This document shows, one piece after another, positions 53,745 through 62,705 of a stretch of 64,000 nucleotides of DNA (its first letter is position 1; every line of letters begins with the position of its first letter). Below the pieces are notes generated by a model. It searched no databases. It was given only the letters and a program-made list of their open reading frames with translations, and had not been told where the DNA came from. This DNA is from Acidobacteriota bacterium (GTDB lineage Bacteria > Acidobacteriota > Blastocatellia > Pyrinomonadales > Pyrinomonadaceae). Position numbers and translations under genes: made by a program. The DNA lies in assembly GCA_019639135.1 (NCBI GenBank), contig JAHBSL010000021.1:1-64000 (forward strand), written 5' to 3'.

Positions 53745-55319
53745 TTAAATTATCGTTTTCCGCTCACGCGAACCCGGGATCTTCATTTGATCCCGATACT
53801 TTGCGACCGTACGACGCGAGAGCTTCACACCCTCTTTACTCAGGATCTTTACGATCTGGTCGTCGGTCAGCGGCTTCTTGGTGTCTTCCTCTTCTATAAG
53901 CTTCTTGATTCGGAGCTTGAGAATGCGGGTCGAAACCTCCTCGCCGTCCTCATTCATCATCCCCTCGCTGAAGAAACGACGAAGCTCGATAACACCTTGC
54001 GGCGTATGGGCATACTTCCGGTTGACCACACGCGAAATGGTCGAAAGATGCATGCCGATATCTTCGGCGATATCCTTTAGCATCATCGGCTTGATGTATT
54101 CAACGCCCTTATCAAGGAACTCACGCTGCCGTTCAACGATGCACTCGACTACACGGTAGATCGTTTGCCGGCGGTGCTCTATGTTACGAAGAAGATCGAC
54201 CGCCGAGCGGACCTTCTCACGGATAAAATCCTTTGTCTCTTTGTTCGTGTCGTTCTTATCGAGAAGTTTATGATAGGTCGGGCTGATGCGTAGTCGAGGG
54301 GCTCCGTCGTCGGTGAAATAAATGACGTAATCATCATCGACCTTTTCGATGTAAACCTCCGGAGCAACGAATACTGCCTCGTCCGCCGAAAAACGACGGC
54401 CCGGGAAGGGATCGAGGTCGCGGATTATCTGGATCTCCGCGTCTAGCACTTCAAGTGATTCGCCGGTTGCCTTTGCAAGATGCTGGAGGCGATGCGGCTG
54501 AAGGTCCTCAAGGTGTTCCTTTACGAGTGTTGAGGCAAGCGAATTGCCCTCGCCCATTGCGTCAAGCTGAACCAAAAGGCATTCTCTTACGTCCATTGCC
54601 GAGCAACCGACCGGATCAAGCCTCATTATCATTTGGCGGATCTCTTCGACTCGTTCGGCCGGGACGCCGGTCATCACCGAGATGTCCTCGATGGACGCGG
54701 AAAGGCGTCCATCCGGGTCCAGGTTCCCAATTATGGCCCTAGCCACCTCGGCCGAACGATCAGAGATCTCCTGCATCGAGAGCTGCCATTCAAGGTGTTC
54801 GGTCAAGGAAGGCTTATGCGATAGGAATTGCTCAAAACTCGGGACGTCGTCCTTGTATTCGATCTCCTGTGTCTTGTATCCGGGGTCGAGATAGTCCTGA
54901 AATTCGCGGCCAAAATCTACCTCTTCAAAAGCATCCTGTGTATTGCCGTCGCCCTCATCAAAGCTTTCGGCTTCACCTTCAAATTCGACGGCCTCATTGC
55001 TTTTCGACTGCGACGTACTTTCGAAATCACCAGCTGCTGCGGACTGCCCATCAATACCATCCGAGCCGCTGTCGGCCGGCTTTCCATTGTTCAAAAAGTC
55101 ATCGAACCCATCCGCATTTTGGTCAAGAATTTCCTGCGAAAGTTCCTGAATCTCCTCTCCGGGGGTGATCTCTTCGAGCACGGGATTGGACACCATTTCG
55201 GTCTCGATCAGCTCGTTAAGCTCCATTGCGGTCATCTGGAGCATCTCGATCCGCTGTCGAAGCTGCGGCGTCAGCACCATCTTTTGCTGTAGTGAAGTTG
55301 TAAGGCGAAGAGATGACAT
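53745..55319 (-). CDS. rpoN: RNA polymerase sigma-54 factor
   Basis: 524 residues from MSSLRLTTSLQQKMVLTPQL. The Gln-rich region I (LTPQLRQRIEMLQMTAMELNELIE), an acidic region II, the core-binding domain, the HTH and the C-terminal RpoN box SRRTVAKYRDQMKIP are all there. Transcription from -24/-12 promoters requires an AAA+ activator; none is encoded in the window. The gene lies after lptB in the conserved LPS-export/rpoN/PTS order. Confidence 0.96.
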   Translation of the reverse strand: MSSLRLTTSLQQKMVLTPQLRQRIEMLQMTAMELNELIETEMVSNPVLEEITPGEEIQELSQEILDQNADGFDDFLNNGKPADSGSDGIDGQSAAAGDFESTSQSKSNEAVEFEGEAESFDEGDGNTQDAFEEVDFGREFQDYLDPGYKTQEIEYKDDVPSFEQFLSHKPSLTEHLEWQLSMQEISDRSAEVARAIIGNLDPDGRLSASIEDISVMTGVPAERVEEIRQMIMRLDPVGCSAMDVRECLLVQLDAMGEGNSLASTLVKEHLEDLQPHRLQHLAKATGESLEVLDAEIQIIRDLDPFPGRRFSADEAVFVAPEVYIEKVDDDYVIYFTDDGAPRLRISPTYHKLLDKNDTNKETKDFIREKVRSAVDLLRNIEHRRQTIYRVVECIVERQREFLDKGVEYIKPMMLKDIAEDIGMHLSTISRVVNRKYAHTPQGVIELRRFFSEGMMNEDGEEVSTRILKLRIKKLIEEEDTKKPLTDDQIVKILSKEGVKLSRRTVAKYRDQMKIPGSRERKTII

Positions 55320-55416
55320 TAACAGTTGGTCGCAGCCGCTCCACATTTGTGGTGCGGAAATTGCTTACTCAGATCGATTATAGATTCTTTATGGAAAAAA
55401 GGCGAAAGATTAATGC

Positions 55417-56178
55417 CTATAACTTAAACTGTTCGCCGAGATAAATACGACGAACTTCGGGATCCTCGACCAGATCCGACGGTCGGCCGGATCGAAGTAT
55501 TTTGCCCTCCGACATGATGTATGCACGATCGGTTATCCCTAGCGTCTCGCGGACATTATGGTCGGTGATGAGAATACCGATTCCCTGCTGTCTCAGATAT
55601 AAGATCAGGTCGCGTATGTCTTCAACGGCAATAGGATCTATGCCGGCAAACGGCTCATCGAGGAGAATGAAATGCGGATCGGATGCAAGGCACCTGGCGA
55701 TCTCAACGCGTCGTCGCTCGCCCCCGGAGAGCGAATCGCCGCGGGTTTTGCGGACGTGCTCAACGCCGAATTCTTCAAGAAGCTCTTCGAGCCGGGCGAA
55801 CCGTTCGGAACGTGACATCCCTCGAGTCTCAAGTACCGCAAGGATGTTCTGTTCGGCGGTCATTTTGCGGAAAATGGAAGGCTCTTGCGGAAGATAGCCA
55901 AGTCCAAGCCTCGCACGAAGATACATCGGGAGGCGGGTTACGTCGTCGCCGTTCAAGAAGATGTTCCCGCCCTCGGATCGCTCAAGCCCGGCGAGCAGGT
56001 AGAATGTCGTTGTCTTGCCGGCACCGTTCGCACCGAGCAATCCGACGACCTCACCATCGTGCATCTCAAGATCAACGCCGTCGACGACCGTTCGCCGGCC
56101 GTAGGACTTGCGTAGTCCTGCCGCCGCGAGCGTCCCCGCCGGTTTTCCATTTTGTGATGAGGTATCCGAATCCACCAA
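55417..56178 (-). CDS. lptB: LPS export ABC ATPase LptB
   Basis: 253 residues. Walker [10 protein letters not shown] (49-57), signature [16 protein letters not shown], Walker [17 protein letters not shown] and the H-loop [10 protein letters not shown]. It drives LptFG to pull lipopolysaccharide from the inner membrane. The gene follows the lptC-lptA fusion by 7 bp. The 97 bp between it and rpoN may hold a promoter, but none is obvious. Confidence 0.95.
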   Translation of the reverse strand: MVDSDTSSQNGKPAGTLAAAGLRKSYGRRTVVDGVDLEMHDGEVVGLLGANGAGKTTTFYLLAGLERSEGGNIFLNGDDVTRLPMYLRARLGLGYLPQEPSIFRKMTAEQNILAVLETRGMSRSERFARLEELLEEFGVEHVRKTRGDSLSGGERRRVEIARCLASDPHFILLDEPFAGIDPIAVEDIRDLILYLRQQGIGILITDHNVRETLGITDRAYIMSEGKILRSGRPSDLVEDPEVRRIYLGEQFKL

Positions 56179-56185
56179 TCAGAGG

Positions 56186-58783
56186 TTAGTCTGGGTTTTG
56201 AACTTTGTAAACCGAGCGGTTGCGGCCTGTGCGGTTCGTGTCGCTCCGGCCCTCAGCGATAGCCCTATTATCGCGAAGAAAAACGGTTATCTCTGCCGAC
56301 TGCGTCGTTCCGCTTCGCGGGTCCTGAACACGGGCTGGTTCGCCACGCAAGACGACTCTTTCATCAGCGGCAAAATACAATGCCGTCCGCCCGCTGGCGG
56401 TTCTCCCCGGCTGCGAGATGATCACATCTTGCTCGAACTCGGCACGCTCGATCTCGTTCTCCTTACTTAGAAAGATCCTCGCAACCTCCGAATTTATCTG
56501 TTCCGGTCCTTGTTTAATACGGACGCTCCCGGTATATGTGATCTGCGAAGCGTTTCGCTCGTAGTCCATTCTGCTGGCGTTCGCAAAAACCGGAACGGTG
56601 CCGCCAGTGCCGCGGGTCTTAACGCCGTAAAGCTGGCTTTCTACATCCGTTTCCGCGCGAAAACGCCCTTCATTCTGAAAGATCGTTATCTGGCCACCCT
56701 TTACGAAATTATCCTTCTGCCACGCCCTGGCGTTCCCGGCGAAAACCGCGACCTGGGTCCGATGGTCGATCTCCGCCGTATTCGACGTTATGTACACAGG
56801 ATCATTGACCGAACCGAACGGAGTGGAACTCCCCGTCGCTCCCTGGCTGTAATAGGTCGTGCTGACGCCGCCGGTAAGCCGCGAACGCTGATTTCGTACG
56901 TCCCAGTCGATCTCACGAGCACGGCCGCGGGCACGCGAATCCCAGGCGGTCGGAGTGCCGCCTCTCAGCTGAACTACCTCTGTTGCCGCATTGAATACGA
57001 ACCGCGATGCTGAGGCGTTGCGGTCGAGTTCCGTAAACCTCGCGTTGCCTTCGGCCGTTAGCGTATCCACGTCGCGTGAATCCTCGCGAAAAGCAGCCGT
57101 CGCCGTTTCCGATATCATCACCTGTTCGCCGCGGCCTTCGCGGGCAACGGTCGGAAGCCTTCGGGTCCGAACACCCCGGCCGGCGACGCACTTACGAGCA
57201 AAATTACGGCCCGGATAAAAGTCGCAGTCGAATCTCGGTGCCGCAACCATTGTACGGTAAATATCCGGTCCGGTTCCCCCCGGTTCAATGTCGAGCTCGG
57301 AATTTCCGATGGCTTCGGCTTTCGCAAGCGTCTTACCATCGGTCCCGAACGATGAAATGATCTTATCCGCTCGAAGCGTGCGTTTTGTCGAGGCCGCATC
57401 GCCCGTTTGCGGGTCAAGCACAAGCATTGTGCGGCCGTCCGTGGTCATGGTTTTCGCCGACCCCTTTTCCATTATCAAGACGATCGCTTGTGCAGCGGTG
57501 AGGTTCGCACGCGAATATCCCGCCGCATTTGCGGGTACGACAACGGCGTTCGCCCGTTCTTTCAGCTCTGCTCTTGTAAGGTCACCCGCAGCGTCAAACG
57601 CGGCCTCGATCCGGGACGCGGCCAACTCGACACTTCTATCCGCAGAAGTCTGAGTGACCTTAGCGTCGCCAAGTACCGATGCCGCACGAAGTTTGCCTCC
57701 GACGGCAAGCCGGGCATTTATCTCACCGCCGCTGATACGCTCCCGAGGCGTTTCGATCGTACCGCCGCCAAGCAACCGGGCTGATGCAGAACGCTCGTTG
57801 TAGAGCGCGGCTGCCGCGGTCATCTTCACGGGGCCGCTCTCGCTCGGGGCAGTGATCACGACGTTCCCTTGAAGGTCAAACGTCCCGGCCGTCTTGTCAT
57901 ACTTTCCGTAATTCGCAGCGATGGTCCGCTTGCCAATGCCGTTCTCCCGCCTCTCGATGTTAACTCCTTCAAAAAGCTCAGCCTGAGCAACGTCAGCCGA
58001 TGTCTCGCTAACCTTCAAAAGTGTAATGACCGCCCTCCCGGCATTTAGCATATCCGCAGATGTCTCGACCGATACGTCACCGCGAAGTTCAACGAGATTC
58101 TTTCCGTGATCATATGACGCAAATGACGAACTCATCGACCACGGCCCGGTCGCAACGGCAACGCCCTCGGCACCTTCATTGCCAACAATGCTTACCGATC
58201 CGCGAAGTTCGACACGCTTCTCGTTCACAAAAACCGTGGCGGAGTCGGAACTGCCCGTTATGTTCTCCCGGCTAAAACGGATCGGCCGGTCGGCCTCTGC
58301 GACTCCGGTAGCGTGGTCGTAAACGATGATCTCTGTGACGAGCTTCAGCCCTTCGGCTGAATCAACCTCCACATTGCCGTCGAAAAACGCCTTAAACGCG
58401 TTGTTCTCACCCGGAAGATATATCGCCTTCGCCGCCCTGATCTGATTCGGCCGCTGCTGTTCGTCGAAAACCTCGAGAAAGACGTTCTCAAGTTCCTGGT
58501 GGTTATCCGAAAAGGTGGTTGCCTTGTCTGCTCGGATCGCATACTTCGCGATTCCGTTCTCGACCTCTCGTCGCTCATAGCCGTCAACAACCGCGACAAC
58601 ATCTTTTGAAAGCGATGCCGGAAGCCCCCGAGCGCGAAACTCCGCGTTGGCATCGTTACGGGATAGGTAAACGATCACGCCGATAGTAGTTGCGACCAGC
58701 AGAACCGCAGCAACGACGCGCATAACGAGCGGCAAATACGCCCGCTGCTGCAGTTTCTTCACATTTCGCTCGTTTGCGGCCAT
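56186..58783 (-). CDS. LptC-LptA fusion / large OstA-domain LPS transport protein
   Basis: 865 residues, far longer than LptC (about 190) or LptA (about 180). An N-terminal membrane anchor (about 19-40) is followed by an LptC-like region (VVDGYERREVENGIAKYAIRADKATTFSDNHQELENVFLEVFDE), then repeated OstA beta-jellyroll segments (for example ELRGDVSVETSADMLNAGRAVI, DLQGNVVITAPS, TAEGNARFTELDRNASASRFVFNAATEVVQLRGG and ITYTGSVRIKQGPEQINSEVARIFLS). It could form one continuous periplasmic LPS bridge. It directly precedes lptB. Confidence 0.85.
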   Translation of the reverse strand: MAANERNVKKLQQRAYLPLVMRVVAAVLLVATTIGVIVYLSRNDANAEFRARGLPASLSKDVVAVVDGYERREVENGIAKYAIRADKATTFSDNHQELENVFLEVFDEQQRPNQIRAAKAIYLPGENNAFKAFFDGNVEVDSAEGLKLVTEIIVYDHATGVAEADRPIRFSRENITGSSDSATVFVNEKRVELRGSVSIVGNEGAEGVAVATGPWSMSSSFASYDHGKNLVELRGDVSVETSADMLNAGRAVITLLKVSETSADVAQAELFEGVNIERRENGIGKRTIAANYGKYDKTAGTFDLQGNVVITAPSESGPVKMTAAAALYNERSASARLLGGGTIETPRERISGGEINARLAVGGKLRAASVLGDAKVTQTSADRSVELAASRIEAAFDAAGDLTRAELKERANAVVVPANAAGYSRANLTAAQAIVLIMEKGSAKTMTTDGRTMLVLDPQTGDAASTKRTLRADKIISSFGTDGKTLAKAEAIGNSELDIEPGGTGPDIYRTMVAAPRFDCDFYPGRNFARKCVAGRGVRTRRLPTVAREGRGEQVMISETATAAFREDSRDVDTLTAEGNARFTELDRNASASRFVFNAATEVVQLRGGTPTAWDSRARGRAREIDWDVRNQRSRLTGGVSTTYYSQGATGSSTPFGSVNDPVYITSNTAEIDHRTQVAVFAGNARAWQKDNFVKGGQITIFQNEGRFRAETDVESQLYGVKTRGTGGTVPVFANASRMDYERNASQITYTGSVRIKQGPEQINSEVARIFLSKENEIERAEFEQDVIISQPGRTASGRTALYFAADERVVLRGEPARVQDPRSGTTQSAEITVFLRDNRAIAEGRSDTNRTGRNRSVYKVQNPD

Positions 58784-58786
58784 CGG

Positions 58787-60487
58787 CTAATTATCGTCTC
58801 GTATGTCTTCTATCACAAGCTGAAGCCGTTCAGTTCCCTGCCAGGAATTTACGTCCAGCGTGCAAGCAACTTCGATGTTGCGCCCGACCGCAAGAGTTTG
58901 CTCTTTTCCTTTCTCCACACCGTCCCACCACACCGCTTCAAAACGCCGACCGTCTCGGTCGCCGAGATAGAGCTTCAAGTGGCGATCCTTCATCACCTTA
59001 GGTTCAAAACGAAGCGAAAGCCCTTTAGTCGCGAAAACCGGCTTCGGGTTTCCGGCACCGAAAGGCTCCATTCTCGAAAGCTCACGGACAAGGCTGATCG
59101 AAAGCGACTCTGGAGAGACACGTGCATCGATGTGAAGTACCGGCGTTCGGCTTTCTTCTGTCAGCACCGATTCTGCATATTCGCAAAGTGCACGCCGGAG
59201 TGAGTCAATATTCGCTGTCGGGAGTTTCATCCCCGCCGCGGCCGCGTGACCGCCGAATTGGTTAAAGAGTTCAGAGCAGCTTTCGAGAGCTTTCAAGATG
59301 TGAAAATTTCCGATACTTCTTGCGCTGCCGTGTGCGGTGCCGTTCTCGGTTGAAAGAACTATCGCAGGCCGATACAGCCTTTCAGCTATACGCGAAGCCG
59401 CAAGCCCGATGACCCCTCGATGCCAGCCCTCACCCGCGACAACGACGATTGTTTCAGTTCCCTGCTCGGCCGCCTGCAAAAGTGCAAGTTCCGTGATCTT
59501 CTGCTGCTCGGTCTGCCGTTCTCGATTGCGCGAGTCCAGCATCCCAGCGAGTTTCCTGGCTGCGCCGAAATCATCAGCTTCAAAAAGCTCGACAACGTAT
59601 CGCCCAAGGTCCATCCGCCCGGCAGCGTTTATCCGCGGACCTAATCGAAAGCCGATATGCATGCTCGTCATTTCGGACGTGCAGCCGGCGGCTTCCATCA
59701 AAGCCTTAAGCCCGTAGTTCCGGGTGTTCGGCAGATCTCGCAGCCCAAGGGCAACGATTGCCCTGTTCTCGCCGGTGAGCTGCATAATGTCAGCAACAGT
59801 GCCGATCGCGGCGATCTTCAGAAAGGACGGGACAAGAGCTTCTTTACCGGCCGACCGTAATAATGCGTGGGCCAGCTTGAAAGCCACGCCGACGCCCGCA
59901 AGATGTTTATCCGGATACTCGCAGCCCGGCTGGTTTGGGTTAACCACCGCGACCGCTGGCGGATTGCCGCGTTCCTCATCGGACAGGTGGTGATCGGTAA
60001 CGATCACGTCGAGGCCGTTCTCTGAGGCCCATTCAAGAGATTCAAAGCTCCGAATGCCGCAATCTACAGTAATGACAAGCGAGCAGCCTCGCTCCTTCGC
60101 TGCTTCGAGCGCTTCGATGTTAAGCCCGTAACCTTCGGTAAAACGGTTCGGTATGTGATATTCGGTTTCGGCTCCTAGAATTTGTAAAGCGCTTCGCAGA
60201 AGAACCGTCCCGGTCGTTCCGTCCACATCGTAATCACCCCAGATCAGGATCGTTTCGTTCGATCGGATGGCAGCCTCGATCCGCTCGACCGCTTCGCCAA
60301 GGCCCTTCAATAGATGCGGCTCATGTAGATGATCGAGCGAGGGATCAAGGAAAGCCCGGGCGGCGGCCGGCTCGGCATGTCCGCGGGCGATCATCAAAGC
60401 AGCCACAAGGCGATGAACACCGAGTTCGGCCGCAAGTTTCTCAGCGGCAGAGTGATCATGTTTGGCTATATTCCAACGCTTCCTCAT
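58787..60487 (-). CDS. recJ: Single-stranded-DNA exonuclease RecJ
   Basis: 566 residues from MRKRWNIAKHDH. The DHH phosphoesterase core shows GDYDVDG (84-90), DCGI and TDHH (164-167); the DHHA1 domain has QFGGHAAAAGM and the C-terminal OB domain follows. It degrades single-stranded DNA 5' to 3' in recombination and mismatch repair. It lies between uppP and the lptC-lptA fusion with gaps of 11 and 3 bp. Confidence 0.95.
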   Translation of the reverse strand: MRKRWNIAKHDHSAAEKLAAELGVHRLVAALMIARGHAEPAAARAFLDPSLDHLHEPHLLKGLGEAVERIEAAIRSNETILIWGDYDVDGTTGTVLLRSALQILGAETEYHIPNRFTEGYGLNIEALEAAKERGCSLVITVDCGIRSFESLEWASENGLDVIVTDHHLSDEERGNPPAVAVVNPNQPGCEYPDKHLAGVGVAFKLAHALLRSAGKEALVPSFLKIAAIGTVADIMQLTGENRAIVALGLRDLPNTRNYGLKALMEAAGCTSEMTSMHIGFRLGPRINAAGRMDLGRYVVELFEADDFGAARKLAGMLDSRNRERQTEQQKITELALLQAAEQGTETIVVVAGEGWHRGVIGLAASRIAERLYRPAIVLSTENGTAHGSARSIGNFHILKALESCSELFNQFGGHAAAAGMKLPTANIDSLRRALCEYAESVLTEESRTPVLHIDARVSPESLSISLVRELSRMEPFGAGNPKPVFATKGLSLRFEPKVMKDRHLKLYLGDRDGRRFEAVWWDGVEKGKEQTLAVGRNIEVACTLDVNSWQGTERLQLVIEDIRDDN

Positions 60488-60498
60488 CTGCCGGCCGT

Positions 60499-61395
60499 TC
60501 AAATGTTAACTACAGGACTGAGCACACCCTGCCAAAGCAAGATGAGCAAGACAATGCCTAGAATCACGCGATAGACGATAAATATCAGCGTCGAATTCTT
60601 TCGCAAAAAGGCGAGCAAAAACCAGATCGAAAGATAACCGACAACACCAGAAACAATGGTCGAAACGATCAACGGCCCCCATGCATCTTCCGGCAATATG
60701 CTCCATGCCTCGCGGAGCTGCAGAAGCCCCGCTGCCGTGATCGCCGGTATCGAAAGCAGGAAAGAAAAGCGTGCGGCAGTCTCGCGGTTAAGCCCGATAA
60801 AAAGTCCGCCCATTATGGTCGAACCGGACCGGCTTGCTCCGGGCATCAGCGAAAGAACCTGCGATAACCCAACCACGATCGCATCAAACACGCCCATCGT
60901 CCGCATCTCTTTCCGCTGGCTGCCTACGACCTCCGCAAGAGCAAGAAGCAGCCCGATGACGATCAGCATCGTTGCAATGATCCAAAGATTTTTGGTATTC
61001 GGTCCTTCAATGAAATCCTTGAGGAGCAGACCGACCACGCCTATCGGGATCGAACCGATAATGATAAGCCAGCCGAGCCACGCCTCGCTTGATAGCCATA
61101 TCGGCCGAACGCCTTTTGTGCCGGAATGGCGAACTGGATTTTTTCGCGTTAACACACCCCAATGGTCGCGGATGAACGCGTTCGTGATACTCAAGATGTC
61201 AGACGCGAAATAAACCAGAACTGCCGCGATAGTGCCAAGTTGGATCACCGCCATCGTCGCCGTGATCTGCTGCGGGTCGCCGCCGTAAACGTTCGTCCAC
61301 CGGCTTGCAAAAACAAGGTGCGCGGTCGAACTGATCGGTATGAATTCGGTAAGCCCCTGAACAATGCCAAGGATTATAGCTTGAATATAGTTCAT
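60499..61395 (-). CDS. uppP: Undecaprenyl-diphosphatase
   Basis: 298 residues, about eight membrane spans. GLTEFIPISSTAHL (14-27) and PGASRSGSTIMGGL are the two active-site motifs of BacA/UppP. It recycles the lipid carrier for peptidoglycan and surface glycans and gives bacitracin resistance when abundant. A 36-residue cytoplasmic insert (KNPVRHSGTKGVRPIWLSSE) is a little longer than usual. Confidence 0.95.
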   Translation of the reverse strand: MNYIQAIILGIVQGLTEFIPISSTAHLVFASRWTNVYGGDPQQITATMAVIQLGTIAAVLVYFASDILSITNAFIRDHWGVLTRKNPVRHSGTKGVRPIWLSSEAWLGWLIIIGSIPIGVVGLLLKDFIEGPNTKNLWIIATMLIVIGLLLALAEVVGSQRKEMRTMGVFDAIVVGLSQVLSLMPGASRSGSTIMGGLFIGLNRETAARFSFLLSIPAITAAGLLQLREAWSILPEDAWGPLIVSTIVSGVVGYLSIWFLLAFLRKNSTLIFIVYRVILGIVLLILLWQGVLSPVVNI

Positions 61396-61462
61396 AAACC
61401 GGAAAAGGGGGTATCTATGTGGGCAAGCTCTTGGGGATTATATCGTCTGTGGTTTCGGTTTG

Positions 61463-62233
61463 CTATTCGCGGTAGCGTGCCCTCCCGGCGATGCGGTCAT
61501 AAAGCCATCCAGGCATGAACTTTCCGGCGCGGACGATGGTCGCAAGCTGCCATGGAAACGCGGCAAATCGCTTCTTCTTTTCGATCGCCTTAATGAATAG
61601 CGGGATCGCATCGCCGAGCTCCATCAGGAATGGCATTTTGTTCTTGCGGCCTGAGGTGAGTGGCGTTTTAATAAAGCCCGGCTGAATGATCGTTACGTCG
61701 ATGCCTTTATGTTTCAGGTCAAGCCGCAAGCTTTCAAAGAAAGCGGTCATTCCTGCCTTACTCGCAGAATACGCGGCCGACTTCGGCAGCCCACGGAAAC
61801 CTGCAAGGCTGGAAATCGCGACGAGATGGCCGCTGCTCCGTTCGACCATCTGCGGAACAACCGCATGAACCGAATTTACTGCTCCGAGCAAGTTAACGTC
61901 GATCACCTTTTTGACGGAAAGCGGGCGATAAGATCGCGTCTCTTCATCATTCCCGCCGATCCCAGCATTCGCGATGAGTATATCGATCCGGCCGAATTCA
62001 GAGCGCATCTCGTCAGCAGCTTCTGCAACCGACACTTCATCCGTAACATCAAGTGCAAAGACGCGGACCGTTCCTCCTAGCTTGCGACAGCGGTCGGCAA
62101 GGTCCTCAAGCATTTCCCGGCGGCGGGCGACCAGCCCAAGAACCGCGCCACGCTTGGCCAGAGTGAGTGCGAGCCCCTCTCCGATGCCGCTTGAGGCCCC
62201 GGTGAGAAAAACAACCTGTCCGTCCCAGTTCAT
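61463..62233 (-). CDS. Short-chain dehydrogenase/reductase
   Basis: 256 residues, classical SDR. TGASSGIGEGLA binds NAD(P); NAGIGG, the catalytic Ser in AISSLAGF and Y-S-A-S-K are present. The C-terminal helix and basic tail (VRAGKFMPGWLYDRIAGRARYRE) resemble membrane-associated lipid-type SDRs. The substrate is unknown. It follows an ACT-domain gene by 7 bp. Confidence 0.92.
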   Translation of the reverse strand: MNWDGQVVFLTGASSGIGEGLALTLAKRGAVLGLVARRREMLEDLADRCRKLGGTVRVFALDVTDEVSVAEAADEMRSEFGRIDILIANAGIGGNDEETRSYRPLSVKKVIDVNLLGAVNSVHAVVPQMVERSSGHLVAISSLAGFRGLPKSAAYSASKAGMTAFFESLRLDLKHKGIDVTIIQPGFIKTPLTSGRKNKMPFLMELGDAIPLFIKAIEKKKRFAAFPWQLATIVRAGKFMPGWLYDRIAGRARYRE

Positions 62234-62240
62234 CTAAAAA

Positions 62241-62705
62241 CTAACAAAGCTCCTCAACGTGAGGACCTAGAGCCTTCAACGCCCTTGCAAGATCATCTTG
62301 TTTTACAAGAATATGATCACGAGAGAACGACGAGAGAGCCACGATCGATACGCCGGCTTCTGCCAGAATCCTAGCAACTTCGGTGAGAAATCCGACGACC
62401 GAGAAGTCCATGACGGTATCGAACGTAAGCAGACGAAACCCACGTTCGACCTTCGCGGACCGCAAAGCGTGTCGCATCGTCCCTAGGTCAATCTCATCAA
62501 GCAATAACGTTACCTCGTGCGGATCGCGAAAGATCATGAACGGAGCAGACATCCGCGGGCTCAGCGCCGGGTCTTCGATCAACCGCTTCCATTCGGCCTC
62601 CGAGAGACCAACAAGTGCGTAGGTTTCTGCCGCAACGACAACTCTCCTCGTAAGCAACAATTCTTTTGGGTCGGATGCACCAGTTCTCATTAAAAAAGTG
62701 TCCAC
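62241..62705 (-). CDS. ACT-domain (CASTOR-like) regulatory protein
   Basis: 154 residues, GTG start touching the end of rnj; ATG five codons later is an alternative. The last half (RGFRLLTFDTVMDFSVVGFLTEVARILAEAGVSIVALSSFSRDHILVKQDDLARALKAL) is an ACT domain of the aspartokinase/CASTOR kind, and an ACT-like fold likely precedes it. Such stand-alone proteins bind amino acids; the ligand and target are unknown. Confidence 0.82.
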   Translation of the reverse strand: MDTFLMRTGASDPKELLLTRRVVVAAETYALVGLSEAEWKRLIEDPALSPRMSAPFMIFRDPHEVTLLLDEIDLGTMRHALRSAKVERGFRLLTFDTVMDFSVVGFLTEVARILAEAGVSIVALSSFSRDHILVKQDDLARALKALGPHVEELC

